DNA of 64,000 bases from Erpobdella octoculata (GCA_963978895.1 OZ022244.1:31699194-31763193), one strand, 5' to 3'. Counted from the first letter of the stretch, positions 34,381 through 45,963 are shown. A program made the numbers and translations. The notes: generated by a model not told the origin, from the sequence alone.

Positions 34381-35239
34381 AAAGCTCAGGGTTCGGGTTT
34401 TAATTTTGTAAACGCCGGGTTCGGGTTTCTCTTTTTCAAAAATATGGGTACGGGTTTTAATTTTCAGAAATTTCGGGTTTCCCGTTTTCAAAAGTTCGGG
34501 TTCGGGTGGCCAAAAAACACCCGGTAGTTCCGAACTTCGGGTTCGGGTCGGTTACCCGTGACATCCCTAATAACTACTTATATAATATCACCACCTCACT
34601 CAAATCATACGATCATTTGAAATTTAGACCAAAACTACGTACATGTAGCTGTGCATAGACTTCAATGCCTTTGTCGCATCCCCCATGACCTTGAGAATCT
34701 CAGGGGCTTCTTGCTGGAATTCGATGTTCGAAAGAATGCCGTCGATCTGCTGGAGCTGCTTTTCGTGGCGCTTCTTCCTTTGGAGAGCTTGTGTGGCAGC
34801 TGTGTAACATATTGTAGAAAAAGTTTTAAGTATTTTCTAAATTAGTTGCTCGTTAGATCTTTTTATTGTGTCCTATTACTATACTTCTTATTAGCATGGT
34901 ACATTAGCTTTGTATCAAAATCAACCCCTGACGGCATACTAAGAGATTATCCAAAACTGTATTAAATGGCCAGAACTGGCATGTAGTTTGTTTACAATTA
35001 CCAACTGTTATCATAGATAACTAATTTGTCTAAAATAATAGGGAAGATAATCGATACATACCTCTTTTAATTTTAGTTCCGTGTCTTCTGGCAGTAGCTA
35101 TTTCCTGATCAATTTTTGTCTTTAAAACATCATACTTCTTCCGTAACATAACATCTGTTTCTGTCAGGCGCTGGATAGCTTCTTGTGGTGTTGGGGCTTT
35201 GTTGCCCTTTTTGACAGACATTTGTGCTAGAATATTCAT
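33240..35239 (-). CDS. chmp4-like: CHMP4/Snf7-like ESCRT-III protein, copy B
   Basis: Exons 35239-35062, 34799-34643, 34317-34203, 33452-33240 (220 aa). The phases are as in copy A. This is the copy closest to animal CHMP4: MNILAQMSVKKGNKAPTPQE, AIQRL, HGTKIKR, then ALQRKKRHEKQLQQIDGILS and VMGDATKALKSMHSYM, then DVDDVQNLMEDI and DELMVVLDELEQEALDEEL. Exon 2 lacks exactly seven codons relative to the other copies, where the family has ENANTNT-like residues before LKxMG. The tail has two 24-residue VEPTIDTLPAVPNQPQ units and ends RCLK. The N-terminal membrane-inserting start (hydrophobic MSxFGxLF in the family) is replaced. No ALIX-binding C-terminal helix is visible. Confidence 0.9.
34370..34570. 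repeat. CGGGTTCGGGT-rich hAT-like end in intron 2 of gene B
   Basis: Repeated CGGGTTCGGGT and TTTTCGGGTT units running to a terminal ACCCGTGACATCCCTA. The same terminus closes the repeats at 50735-50925 (intron 2 of D), 53105-53295 (intron 2 of E) and both ends of 40767-42946. Here only one end is recognisable. Confidence 0.7.
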
Positions 35240-35742
35240 TTTAAATTTAAAAATTAAATATAAAATAATCTCCTAGTATAGCGTCCTGGACCGATTTCAA
35301 TGAGAAATGACCGGTTTTTTAAGGTAAATGATATTTAAAACATAAAAATGAAAATTCTGGGTCAATTGCTTTGATATTTTGACATAACAATAAGTATCAC
35401 GAAAAATATTGCAATATTTTTTCAAATTAGTGTCTCCATCACTAGCAATACTTTTTTGAGTATCGTTAACAACTCTGCACTTTGATAGTTTCGAAGCAGA
35501 ACGACAACAATTAATACAACATGTCACCGTTGTTTAAATGTGCTACAATAAATCAATGCTATCCTTGTAGTTAATTGTTTCTGAATTATTCGTATTTTAG
35601 AAAACTGAGCGTATACGCTTTCAGAAGACACTTCTTAAGATGAAAATTCTTCGGTAGCGACCTCTAAAACATTATATATATATATATATATATATTTACG
35701 AGAACTGACAAGCTCCAGAACGCTATTATATATATATATATA

Positions 35743-37236
35743 TTAAGCATCTGCGTCCCGATATCGTTATCTCGAATTCAATCGAGATTTCAAAACGATA
35801 CGGGATTCCCGTATCACCATTGAAACGATACAGCCTGCGGAAGAAGTCTCGTATCGATATTAATTGGCGATACTTAAAATTTCATTCTCGATTAAAATCT
35901 CGAAAAATATCGGGATTTTTTAAAAATATTTTCCAATAAATAACGAAAGTCATACATATTTAATTAACGATTCTCACAACTGTGAATATTTGCAATTGAT
36001 TCATCAACATTGATTAATTAATTAATCTACCTATTGACAGAAGTTTATAACTATTATCATCCCCACTTTAAATTCGGTTTTCCAGACAGCCTGTAGCCCC
36101 ATTATTTACTATTTTTAGTCTGGGAACCGGCAGCAAAAAAGCCACGCTCCTATTAGGCTGCTAGTCGAGCTCTGCATACTACTGATATTACAAGCCCTAC
36201 AAGGCAATCGTACTCGCTGACATCGATGACTATTATTATTAATGAGAATAATAAGTAATGTAATAGTAATGATCATTCTATGTTTATGTTTTGGTTTAGT
36301 CTGTTTGATAAACTTATTTTTTCAAATTTGTTACATAGAATTGGAATGATTATTTTAGTGTTTCGATATCTGTAATTGATTTTTTTTTTTTTTTTTTTTT
36401 TTATGATAGTTTATAGTCCTTTACACCAAGTGTTTTAAGACTGAATTGGCTGTATGTAGGAAGCACATAAGTACTTCCTGTCGTGGATCAAAGTTTGATC
36501 CTTTTAACTGTCCCTCCTCCTTCATCCAGGCTTGGGACTGGCTCGCAATTAGCGAGGCGGAGTTATCTGTAATTGACCGTAATAGTAGTTCATCTAAGAT
36601 ATATATTTATAATCTCGATGATATTCTTGGTTGTGTGTGAGTATATGTGTGCCACCTGTAGTGTGCACGACAGTGCCGTAGCCCGTATCGTCTGCAGCTG
36701 GAATTCGAAACTTTCTCAGCTTCTTTCTTGCTATTGCTAACCGCATTCGCAATCGCCTATAAATAAACACGCTGGGTTTTTTCACTTTTTTAATTCTTGC
36801 ATAGAGGCACTTTCTCGTGTTTGTCATCATTATCATGCCGCGTCACTAAATAAAGTAAATAAATACTTTCTATCGGCGGTAGCGTTTTATTTAGAGTCTA
36901 AATTTTGACAAATAGATGTACCGAAACTAAACAAATGAAACTTATTTCAAGTTGTAAAAAAAAATTAAATTTGGTAAATTTTTATAAATTTTTTAATATT
37001 TATATATTTTTTTTCAATGAATTTCTTTAATGTAGTTATTAATATTGTCTGCCGCGTATAGTTCATCATTCTATGTTATCTCTAGGCAAAATTTCCGCTT
37101 CAGTCGAGATCCCGAAATCGTATCGTATCGTATCGTTATTGTTCGAAGCGTCTCGTATCGTATCGTTTAATTCGAGGCAAATTTCAGAAATCGTATCGTA
37201 TCGTATCGTTCCAAAAAAATAACGGGACGCAGAAGC

Positions 37237-37240
<4 letters not shown>
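35743..37240. mobile_element. DNA transposon with CGTAT-rich subterminal repeats
   Basis: Both ends carry the inverted repeat TTAAGCNTCTGCGTCCCG inside TA runs, so a target duplication cannot be read. Next to the ends are arrays of TCGTATCGTATCG, probably transposase-binding repeats, as in many hAT elements. No transposase frame. Contains a family-1 SINE. Its right end supplies the last codons of gene C as read here. Confidence 0.75.
36380..36563 (-). mobile_element. SINE family 1 copy with target-site duplication
   Basis: Poly(T) start on the plus strand and GCGAGGCGGAGT end. Flanked by TATCTGTAATTGA at 36367-36379 and 36564-36576. Nested in the DNA transposon 35743-37240. Confidence 0.87.
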
Positions 37241-37271
<31 letters not shown>

Positions 37272-40013
37272 CTATTATTTATTTCAAGCATCAGACCTTT
37301 TGGTTGGTTGAGTGGCTGTTGTTTGTCACCCACTTCTATCGGTTCTTCTTCGGGTGGCTCCTGGCGAAGTTTTTCCAGCTCGGCCATGAGTTCGTCCTGT
37401 GAACAAAAATTATCAGAGAGAGTGAGTCGTGTCTGTAGTGAGAGAACGACGGATAACACATGTACGTCAAGGACACCATGTGGTTGAAAGCTGAGACTTT
37501 TAAGTTTAAGAGCTAAAACATCAAAGTGATTCCATAAAACCTTATCAGCGTTCTTTAAAAGGCTAGCGGGATCGGCAATGGCAGCCCAAATGTCGCCTGT
37601 GGTTTCTATCTCCCTGTTCACGTTGGTCATCACATTTCTAACATCGTCCACATTCCTTTAAATTAAAAATAATTTTAAAATTTTATATATAAACCAGAAA
37701 TGTGTTAACATTTTCAAAGCTCGGGGTTCGGGTTTTAATTTTTTAAACACTGAAAGCACCCAATCAAGAAACTACTGGAAATGTTACCAGAGAAAAAGAT
37801 GAGTTTTTTAAAAACATGAAATAAGAAATCAGATGACAATTATTTTAGTGATCGTAACATATAAGAATAAAAATATATATAATAAATAAACACACGAGTC
37901 TTCAGATGATTTACGTGCTCGCTTTCCTGCACGATAATCACGCTTTTTACAACGTTTTTATTAAGTCACTTTCTTGTTGGTTGTGTCTGTTGTCGTTGTT
38001 GGTTTGGTTTAACGTCAGACTTGTAGTCGATTTTATACTTATCGCTCTCCCCTTATCCCTCACTCTCTCTCTCTCTTGTGCAGGCATGCATGCGATGCAA
38101 GCTAATCAGTGTTGGGTAGGATTTGAAATCAAATGATTTAAAATCGCGATTTTTATCTGTTTAGTTTATTAAAATATTTCAAAATTAATTGAATCATGTA
38201 TTGTCATCCAATATAAAGCTATCCTGAAAGTTTCAGCTTCCTAGCTAGCCAAAAAGCTGGTTAAATTTTAATTGCAAGATTTGCGTGCAGAGAAAGCCAA
38301 AAACAGAGACTGTAACTTAATAAAAAGTTTGTAAAAAGCATATGCTCAACATTCTATTTTAAACATTATATTTATCCACGTTTTCAGAGAACTACCCATT
38401 TAAAAACCTTTCCATGCATGCATTATATGCTTTGATATAAAAAAAACTCTATACAATTTAAGCCAAACCTACTTACATGTAACTGTTTGCATACTTCAAT
38501 GCCTTTGCCGCATCCCCCATGACCTTGAGAACCATTGTACAGGTGGAGGCACTTTCGACGGCTTCTCTCTGGCGTCGGATGTTCAAAATCGTACCGTTGG
38601 TGGACTCGAGCTGCTTTACGTATTCCTTCATCATTTGAAGAGCTATTATGGCAGCTGTTTAGAAAAAAGTTTCGAAAAAGGTTTTCAGTATTTTCTAAAT
38701 TAGTTGCTCGTTACATCTAACGACCTATTATTATCAATTGTTGATGCTAGTAGTGCAACAGTCAAAGAACAGATAAATAAAAAAAACCAGATAGTTATTA
38801 AAAATTAAGTACAAATAAACTTTCTAAACATAAAACTAATATAATTAACTAAGTTTTTAATCAAAGTGTAGAAGTTTCGGCTACTTCTCCAGGTCGTTCA
38901 GAAGTAAGAAGAATAAACAGTATAAAGAGCCAAGAATAGAGCCTTGAGGAACACCATAATTTAAAGATACAGAAGTAGATTTAGAAGATTCAATTGATAC
39001 ATAAGGAGATCTACCAGATAGATATGATTTAACCCATAAGAGTGATTCACCAGTTATATTAAAAGATTTATCAAGTACATCCAATAACAGTGAGTGATCA
39101 ATTGTATCAAATGCAGATGAAAAATAAAGACAAATAAGTAAGTGGCACTCAAACTAAAATAATAGAGAAGATAATCGGTTATTTTGCACATAAAAGCCCG
39201 GGCGGAATCTTCCAATAAAATACTCCTATTTTGTTACAACTTTTCATCATGTTTATTATAAACACGATGAAAAGTTTATAGCTAACTAGCAGGGGTATCC
39301 GGGGTTTTTTAGAAGTTTTTCTAATGCTTGTCCTCTTGCTCACGTTTTCTTCCTCGCTTGCTTTCCCGTTCCTGCTTGCTCTCCCGTTCCCTTCCCCGTT
39401 CTCGGTCGCTTTCTTTGTCCCGATCGCTCTTTCAATTTTGATCGCTTGGTTGCCTGGGGTTTTAGAGGTTTTTCTAATGCTTGTCTCTCTAGCTCCCGTT
39501 TTTCCTTCCCCGCTCCCGGTCGCTTTCCCGTTCCTGCTTGCTCTCCCATTTCCGGTGGATTTCTCGTTCCCGATCGCTCTATATATATATATATATATAG
39601 TTCCCGCTCGCTCCGCTCATTTTGTGACCAATTTCATTTTTTTCACTATATTTTTTCCCTTTCACTCTCAAGGTTGTGTGAAAATTTCATTACGATCAGA
39701 TGAATGGTCTAGCAATGCATAAAGAGCAAACTCACACACACACTCACACACATACATACATACAAACATTCATTTTTATATATATAGATTATATAGGAGA
39801 GAATGTATTAAACTTTCACACATCGAGCCGTTTGTGTATAAGATTACCAGATAATCGATACATACCTGTTTTATTTTTAGTTCTGTGTTTTCTGGCAGTA
39901 GCTTTTTCCTTTTGAATTTTTGTCCTTAAAACGTCTGCCTTTCTTCGAAACGTATCTTCGACTTCTCGAAGACGCCTATTAGCTTCTTGTGAATCTTGTG
40001 CTGGAATATTCAT
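37184..40013 (-). CDS. chmp4-like: CHMP4/Snf7-like ESCRT-III protein, copy C
   Basis: Exons 40013-39866, 38654-38477, 37655-37541, 37396-37184 (217 aa as read). Starts MNIPAQDSQEANRRLREVED; exon 2 MMKEYVKQLESTNGTILNIR and VMGDAAKALKYANSYM; exon 3 NVDDVRNVMTNVNREIETTG; exon 4 DELMAELEKLRQEPPEEEP. Exon 2 is nearly the same as in gene A; the exon plan equals the other copies. The short tail then reads through a (TA)n microsatellite as alternating Tyr-Ile and takes its stop from the end of the adjacent DNA transposon. Other copies stop at a TTGAAATAA that is out of frame here. It may be expressed with an altered tail or be drifting toward a pseudogene. Intron 1 holds a LINE fragment and a Helitron-like element. 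Confidence 0.82.
38875..39130 (-). pseudogene. Non-LTR reverse transcriptase fragment in intron 1 of gene C
   Basis: Minus-strand peptide with LDKSFNITGESLLWVKSYLS and GVPQGSILG, the fingers/palm part of a CR1/L2-like reverse transcriptase. It is truncated at both ends. A copy at the same intron position in gene E (54690-54950) dates the insertion before the block duplication. Confidence 0.85.
39286..39788 (-). mobile_element. Helitron-like non-autonomous element in intron 1 of gene C
   Basis: On the minus strand: A|TCTATATATATAAAAATG at the start and GGGGATACCCCTGCTAG-like sequence ending CTAG|T at 39286. The middle has GCATTGCTAGACCATTCATC and tandem C/T-rich CCCGTTCCCGCT units. No coding capacity. 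Confidence 0.65.
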
Positions 40014-40198
40014 TTTAATAAAAAAGTATTTCAAAAAATAAAAACACGGACTGTCGTAACAAATAAGTTATAACTACAAAGACAAAGACACTTAAAATCA
40101 GAACTTGTTGATTAAAACCATAGATATTCTATGATTAAACCATAGGCTTAAAATATTAAATCTATAGATATAAAAATGAATGTTTGTATGTATGTATG

Positions 40199-40239
<41 letters not shown>

Positions 40240-40357
40240 TTCTAGCGTAATTTGGCGTAATATATTCTCTATATTTGATTCCCCTTGACTCTCAAGGTTG
40301 TGTGAAAATTTCATTACGATCAGATGAATGGTGTAACAATGTATATATATATATATA

Positions 40358-40731
40358 TTCTTTTAAGCACACTCCGTTAAAAACTATGGCCCACTTGGCG
40401 TTTATCAATTTTTTTATAGTGCCCTCGATTTTGCGGTAATTGAAAGACGTGAGACTTTAATGGAATTTAATTTAATTTGTTTCGAACTCTAATGGAGTTT
40501 AATTTAATTTAACTTGTTTTGATTCGTCTTGATTCCGTTTCTTATTTTACGCTGACTTTTAGTTTATTACTTTGAGCTCTGAAGATGGAAAAGGATTTCC
40601 GAAACTGCAGTAAGCCAAATAAAACATCTGAAACAAGTCTCACGTCTTTCAATTACCGCAAAATCGAGGGCACCATAAAAAAATTGATAAACGCCAAGTG
40701 GGCCATAGTTTTTAACGGAGTGTGCTTAAAA

Positions 40732-40734
<3 letters not shown>
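40358..40734. mobile_element. Fold-back element with 99-base inverted arms
   Basis: Arms 40358-40456 and 40636-40734 are exact reverse complements except for one base as read (ATAGTGCCC against ATGGTGCCC). Each begins TTCTTTTAAGCACACTCCG next to a TA run. The 179-base centre holds a hammerhead-like motif. No ORF. A transcript would form a near-perfect 99-bp hairpin. Confidence 0.85.
40571..40619 (+). ncRNA. Candidate hammerhead-ribozyme-like motif
   Basis: Order of core elements: TTTGAGCT, CTGAAGA (core box 1, 40579-40585), one extra T, GGAAA-AGGA-TTTCC (stem II with four-base loop), GAAA (core box 2, 40601-40604), C-TGCA-G (minimal stem III), TA (expected cleavage after 40612), AGCCAAA. Stem I pairs TTTG.GCT with AGCCAAA with one bulged A. 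Very short stem III is known from hammerheads of Penelope-like retroelements. The extra T before stem II is non-canonical, so activity is uncertain. Confidence 0.45.
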
Positions 40735-40766
<32 letters not shown>

Positions 40767-40769
<3 letters not shown>

Positions 40770-42946
40770 GATGTCACGGGTAGTACTTTTTGGAGTTTTC
40801 GGGTTCGGGTTTGTGAAACTAGAGTTTTCGGGTTCGGGTTCGTGAAACTAGAGTTTTCGGGTTCGGGTTCGTAAAACTCGAGTTTTCGGGTTCGGGTTCG
40901 GGTTTGTGAAACTCAGGTTTTCGGGTTCGGGTTTGTTGTTTTCAAAAAACCGGGTTCGGGTTCGGGTACTGGCTTATGGTTTCAAATTCCTGGATTGATT
41001 TTAAATATACCTAGTGTATATACATATACAAACGAGAGCGATCAATTCATCCATTGGACATTACACGTATTGAATAAACTCTAACAAGTTATTTTTTTAG
41101 CTTTCCAAATAATGTGATTTCTTTGGCCGAAGAAGGCTTAATTGTTTTAGTTCGTTCGTGGCTCGGTCCGGCCAGATAATCAGGCGGATTAGTGGTCTAG
41201 CTTACACACTCACCAATAAAATGACCTATTTGTGTTATTTGTTACCCAAAGGTGATAATACAAAACTTGTATGGCTTGCGATTAGTATAATACGTTACCT
41301 CTTAAATTATACTAATTTATTAATTTTTTTCGCGGCTCGGTCCGGTCGGCGTATTTACAATCACTGTATGAGCACAGGACGGACCGATAATTATTCATGT
41401 TTACGCTTTTTCTTGCACTGTGATTGGCTGAAAACATTGACGCGAATGTGCCACATGCTAGATCGCACAGTAGTGGACTAATTTAAATAATTAAATTGTG
41501 TTACTTGTAACATAACATTTGGTTTTTTTAAACTTTACTTGTAAAATAACAATTTTGCATTTTATGATTTTACTTGTAGCAATGTTTTCTGGATAACTTT
41601 CATGAAATAAAATTATATACTCTAACTTTGAAACCAATTTAACTAAAAAAAACCAGTCGATAAATAATGAATTTGCATCAACAACGTGATATTAGTGTAT
41701 TGTTATATCTCAACTTTGGTAGTTCTTAGCCAAAGCATGAAATTGTTTTTTTGTTAATTTTAGTGGGATTTAACAGCGCTATTAACTTCACGAGTTGCAG
41801 GAAAGAATCTGTTGAATGACTCGTGTATGAATTGAATAAAAAAAGTTGATACAAATTTAGAATTCAACGGGCTCCATCGAGATCTGACAAAATTATTTTC
41901 AAAGCAATTGTGAGGCAGTGACTGGGAATCGAACCGTGATGCTCTCACATTCAAAGCTAACACCCTACCAACTCAGCTAACCTAGAACTTTGATGTGCTT
42001 AGCAATTAGATCTAGTTATGACTGTATGTACTGAAAAATTTTAAGATAATTTATTTTAGAATATTTTTTCCAAACTTTTCTTAAAAAATTATATTTTTAA
42101 TTGAACAACATTGAAAGTAAACTTCTAATAAATATCAAAAATCCCGTCAATGTTTTCAGCCAATCTCAACGCAAGAAAGAGCGTAAACATGAATAATTAT
42201 CGGGTCCGTCCTGTGCTCATACAGGGATTGTAAATACGCGTCCGGTCGGGTAATCAGGCGAATTAGTGTTCTAGCTTACACATTTGCCAATAAAATGACT
42301 GTGACGCATAGATCATTTATAGACTTTGCCAGTTAAAGTTTAGGATTATGCAAGATTATCTTTATAACAAAGGGTCTTTGTTATATCAAAAAAACTTTGA
42401 GTATATGAATGAATAAACATAAGAATATATAACTGAAGTAAAAAGTTTAGAGTCATGGCTATCCGCGATTTCTTCGACCAAAGAAGGCTTAATTATTTTA
42501 GTTCGTTCGCGGCTCGGTCCGCCTGATAATCAAACTAGCTTACACAATCACTAATAAATCGGTTCCTAATACTATTTCATTTTTAATAAACTAGAAAAGT
42601 TATGAAAACTCTGTTTGTGTTGCTATTTTTAAAACTGGAATAAATATTTATTTACTAAAAATTTTTATTTGTTCACAAATCTGAGTTCGGGTATTAGGCT
42701 TATGAATTTTCGGGTTCGGGTTCGAGTTCGGGTATCAAGTTTTCACATTTTCGGGTTCGAGTTCGGGTTCGGGTATCAAGTTTTCTCATTTTCGGGTTCG
42801 GGTTCGGGTATCAAGTTTTCACATTTTCGGGTTCGGGTTCGGGTATCAAATTTTCACACTTTCGGGTTCGAGTTCGGGTTCGGGTATCAGAAAAAGACCG
42901 GGTAGTACCGAACTCGGGTTCGGGTTCGGGTACCCGTGACATCCCT
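40767..42946. mobile_element. DNA transposon with CGGGTTC subterminal arrays
   Basis: Left end AGGGATGTCACGGGTA and right end TACCCGTGACATCCCT are inverted repeats. Both are followed inward by arrays of TTTTCGGGTTCGGGTTCGGG (40790-40990 and 42680-42930). The 2.2-kb interior has no transposase frame. It contains inverted segments with GGCTCGGTCCGG (41150s, 41335s, 42230s, 42510s) and a tRNA-like SINE head. The insertion is in a TA run. hAT affinity is inferred from the end structure. Confidence 0.7.
41886..41995 (-). mobile_element. tRNA-derived SINE head (family 4)
   Basis: Minus strand: A-box-like TAGCTGAGTTGGTAGGGTG and B box GGTTCGATTCC, 50 bases apart, as in a tRNA. Related remains GTTAGCCTTGAATGTGAAGG occur at about 30280 and 56990. 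The acceptor stem does not close, so it is not a working tRNA gene. Confidence 0.65.
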
Positions 42947-43119
42947 AATATATATATAAGTTTAAGTTTATTTGGATTTCAAGCGCCCTTTTGTGTAACA
43001 CCTCAGGGCTCCTTTTACAATAAAATCAACAAAACAAAACAATAAAAATAAAGCAAAAAAATAATATAAAACACAAAAATCAGCATATCAGGAAAAATGA
43101 AATAATTTCTCTCTGATCA

Positions 43120-45963
43120 TCAATTTGGATAGGATTTCGCAAACAGAAATGTCTTTAGCTCGGCCTTGAATAAAGTCAATGTAGTGGCTTCTCGGATGCT
43201 GGCAGGCAGCATGTTCCATGTTGCCGGTCCTGCTATACTGAAGGCTCGACTGCCGTAAGTTTTTGTTCGAGTTATGGGAACAACTAGATCACCACGACTA
43301 GCAGATCTGTGACGAGATAAGTAAGAATTTTTATCAGACACAGTGACACACAGCTCTTGCAAATATGAGGGGGCTTCGCCATGGAGCGCCTTGTAGACTA
43401 AAGTCCCAATTTTGAAAGTAATTCGCTCAGAGATACGCAGCCACCGGAGTTCAGTTTTCATTATTGCAGTCACATGATCATGTTTCTTTAGTCCACCAAA
43501 AAGACGAGCAGCTGCATTTTGAATACGTTGAATCTTTCCAACAGCACTAAGAGGTAAGCCTGTAAATAGAGAGTTGCAGTAGTCAAGTCTACTTACAACA
43601 AACGAATGCAGCAGGAGACGTGTTGCTTCACTTGTCAGAGACCTTCGTATGGTTCTAAGTTGTCGTAGTTGGAAAAAACAGGTTTTTGACAGTTTAGATA
43701 TATGATCTTTCATGGAAAGCTCAGAATCGATATATACACCTAAGTTTCGAACAACTTCTGTGGGGGCAATCAAAGCCCCAGCAACTAACAAGGCTTTACT
43801 CTGTTGCAACTTTGATCTTGCACCTATCCAGATTAATTCAGTCTTATCGCCATTCAGTTTTAGACGATTAGAAGCCATCCACTGTTCAATGTTCTCTATG
43901 CAGGGCAATAAGCGAAAGTGGACATTCTCCGCATCATCAACAGAGCAGTGAACATATGTTTGGGTGTCGTCGGCATAGCAGTGTCCCTCGAGTCCAGAAC
44001 GATGAATAATTTCAAGTAAATCAGTGGTGTACAATAGAAAGAGTAGTGGGCCCAAGACTGATCCCTGGGGAACTCCACTACTAAGCGACACGGACAATGA
44101 CAAGTTCCCACCCACACTAACCCGTTGCGTGCGGTTAGTTAAATATGAAATAATCCATTTTAAGACAACTCCACAGATGCCATGAGTTTTTTCAAGTCTC
44201 TCAATAAGGATTCCATGGTCAACAGTATCAAATGCGGCACTCAGATCTAAGAGACTCAGTAGCGACACCTTACCACTATCAGTAGCAACTGCCAGATCAT
44301 TCACTACTTTGAGTAGTGCAGATTCTGTAGAGTAAAACCGGCGATACGCAGATTGGTTCGATGGGAGACTGCCAGAAAGACCTAGATGTACATTCAATCG
44401 TTTAGCAACAATCCGCTCTACCAGTTTTGACATAAAGGTCAGGTTAGAGACTGGTCGATAGCTCTTCATGTCAGCAGGGTCAAGTCCGTCTTTTTTAATA
44501 AGCGGAGTCACAAGTGCTGACTTCTGACTAGCAGGAAAATATCCTTCTTGTAAAGATCGAGTGCACATCAAAGCGACAAAAGATGCAATGTGGACACAAC
44601 ATTTTTTGATAATCCAAGTAGGGGATGGATCCAGTGAACAATATTTGTTCGGAGCAGCCATTATCAATTTTATTATCTCATCAGCCGTGACTGGTTGGAA
44701 TTCATCCATGAACAACGTGCTGGTCAAAAGTATAGATGGTGGCTTTGCAAGCGCTGTATGTGTTCTAACTTGCTCTACCTTGTCTTGAAAAAACCTCACA
44801 AACTGGTCTGGAGTAATAGAAGAGCTCACATTAGATGAAGACTTTTCTTTACCAAGAAGTGTTGACAAGTTACTCCAGAGCTTTTTTGGAGCTTTCTGAT
44901 TAACGGCAATCCTGGCTTCCCAGTATTCATGCTCTTTTCTCTGGAATAAATATCGCATGGTCCGCAAGCCGTCAATCCATATAGATTTACTCGCCGTTGT
45001 GTGATGCCGACGATAAATCCGTTCAAGTCGTCTCGTGGACCGCTTAAATGCCCGGCATTCACTATCAAACCATGGCGTTAGTAGATTTCGAGGTTTTCTT
45101 TTAATTAACGTAAACGGAGCGTGATTATCGAGAAGCTTTGATAGAGTAGATGAATAGCACTGGAAAAGTTCATCAGTTGAATGATGATCAAAATTTTCTG
45201 GATTATGACAAAGTTCACTCAAACGTAAATCAGTCAGGAATGCATTATAATCAAATCTCTTCCATGAACGTCCCCAAAAAGTGGCAACAGGCTTAGTTGG
45301 TTTTTGGAGTGGAAGTCGAAACAATAGCATTAGATGATCAGATAAGCCAGTTTCTTGCACAGAAACTTGAAGATCTACCATATCATCACGTGAAATCACG
45401 AGATCAAGCTGCCCTCCTAGCCGATGCATTGGAATTGTCTCATGAATAATCAAATTGAAAGAAGTTAGCAATTCATGCAGTTTCATTGCAATTATATCAT
45501 TTTGTCTTTCAACGTGAATGTTCAGGTCTCCAGTAATAACAATTGGTCTACGGTATGTTGACAATATTTCCAAAAGGAAACAGAACTCATCAAAGAATTT
45601 CTTGGTTGCAGGCTTTGATCCAGGACGATAGACTGATAACAATACAACTCCAGTCTGATTGCTAGAGATATTACAACATAAAAATTCGAATGACGCAACT
45701 GGTGTTCGAAGATCAATTTCAGTCATAGACAAGCCATCCTTATAAATAATTGCAATTCCACCATGATTTATCAAAGCCCGAGATTTGCTTGTATGGTCAG
45801 CAGGACGTGCCCGATCAAGACACTTGTAACCAGCAGGAGTAACACGGCCCAACAAAACGCCATCACCAGATTCATGCCAAGTCTCTGCAGCAACAAAAAT
45901 GTCAATAGACTGAGACGCAATCAGATCACAGATTCGAGACGATTTCTCTTTGATCGAACACAC
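43120..45963 (-). CDS. LINE ORF2: endonuclease-reverse transcriptase
   Basis: About 947 aa with no stop. N-terminal apurinic endonuclease (AETWHESGDG, VVLLSVYRPG, ITGDLNIHVE, LSDHLML). Reverse transcriptase centre: LDLSAAFDTVDHGILIERLE, SSGVPQGSVLGPLLF and catalytic CYADDTQTYVH. The C-terminal domain (RLDYCNSLFTGLP, ELRWLRISERITFKI, LVYKALHGEAPSYL) is typical of CR1/L2-like elements. It has no in-frame ATG at its start: the frame begins with GTG as given and is open upstream to about 46073, overlapping ORF1. Translation may depend on frameshift or reinitiation at the ORF1 stop. Confidence 0.93.
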   Translation of the reverse strand: MCSIKEKSSRICDLIASQSIDIFVAAETWHESGDGVLLGRVTPAGYKCLDRARPADHTSKSRALINHGGIAIIYKDGLSMTEIDLRTPVASFEFLCCNISSNQTGVVLLSVYRPGSKPATKKFFDEFCFLLEILSTYRRPIVITGDLNIHVERQNDIIAMKLHELLTSFNLIIHETIPMHRLGGQLDLVISRDDMVDLQVSVQETGLSDHLMLLFRLPLQKPTKPVATFWGRSWKRFDYNAFLTDLRLSELCHNPENFDHHSTDELFQCYSSTLSKLLDNHAPFTLIKRKPRNLLTPWFDSECRAFKRSTRRLERIYRRHHTTASKSIWIDGLRTMRYLFQRKEHEYWEARIAVNQKAPKKLWSNLSTLLGKEKSSSNVSSSITPDQFVRFFQDKVEQVRTHTALAKPPSILLTSTLFMDEFQPVTADEIIKLIMAAPNKYCSLDPSPTWIIKKCCVHIASFVALMCTRSLQEGYFPASQKSALVTPLIKKDGLDPADMKSYRPVSNLTFMSKLVERIVAKRLNVHLGLSGSLPSNQSAYRRFYSTESALLKVVNDLAVATDSGKVSLLSLLDLSAAFDTVDHGILIERLEKTHGICGVVLKWIISYLTNRTQRVSVGGNLSLSVSLSSGVPQGSVLGPLLFLLYTTDLLEIIHRSGLEGHCYADDTQTYVHCSVDDAENVHFRLLPCIENIEQWMASNRLKLNGDKTELIWIGARSKLQQSKALLVAGALIAPTEVVRNLGVYIDSELSMKDHISKLSKTCFFQLRQLRTIRRSLTSEATRLLLHSFVVSRLDYCNSLFTGLPLSAVGKIQRIQNAAARLFGGLKKHDHVTAIMKTELRWLRISERITFKIGTLVYKALHGEAPSYLQELCVTVSDKNSYLSRHRSASRGDLVVPITRTKTYGSRAFSIAGPATWNMLPASIREATTLTLFKAELKTFLFAKSYPN

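Noticed and set aside
40770..40990. Telomere-like TTCGGG repeats
   Set aside because: Irregular units bounded by transposon inverted ends and found inside introns; not a telomeric array.
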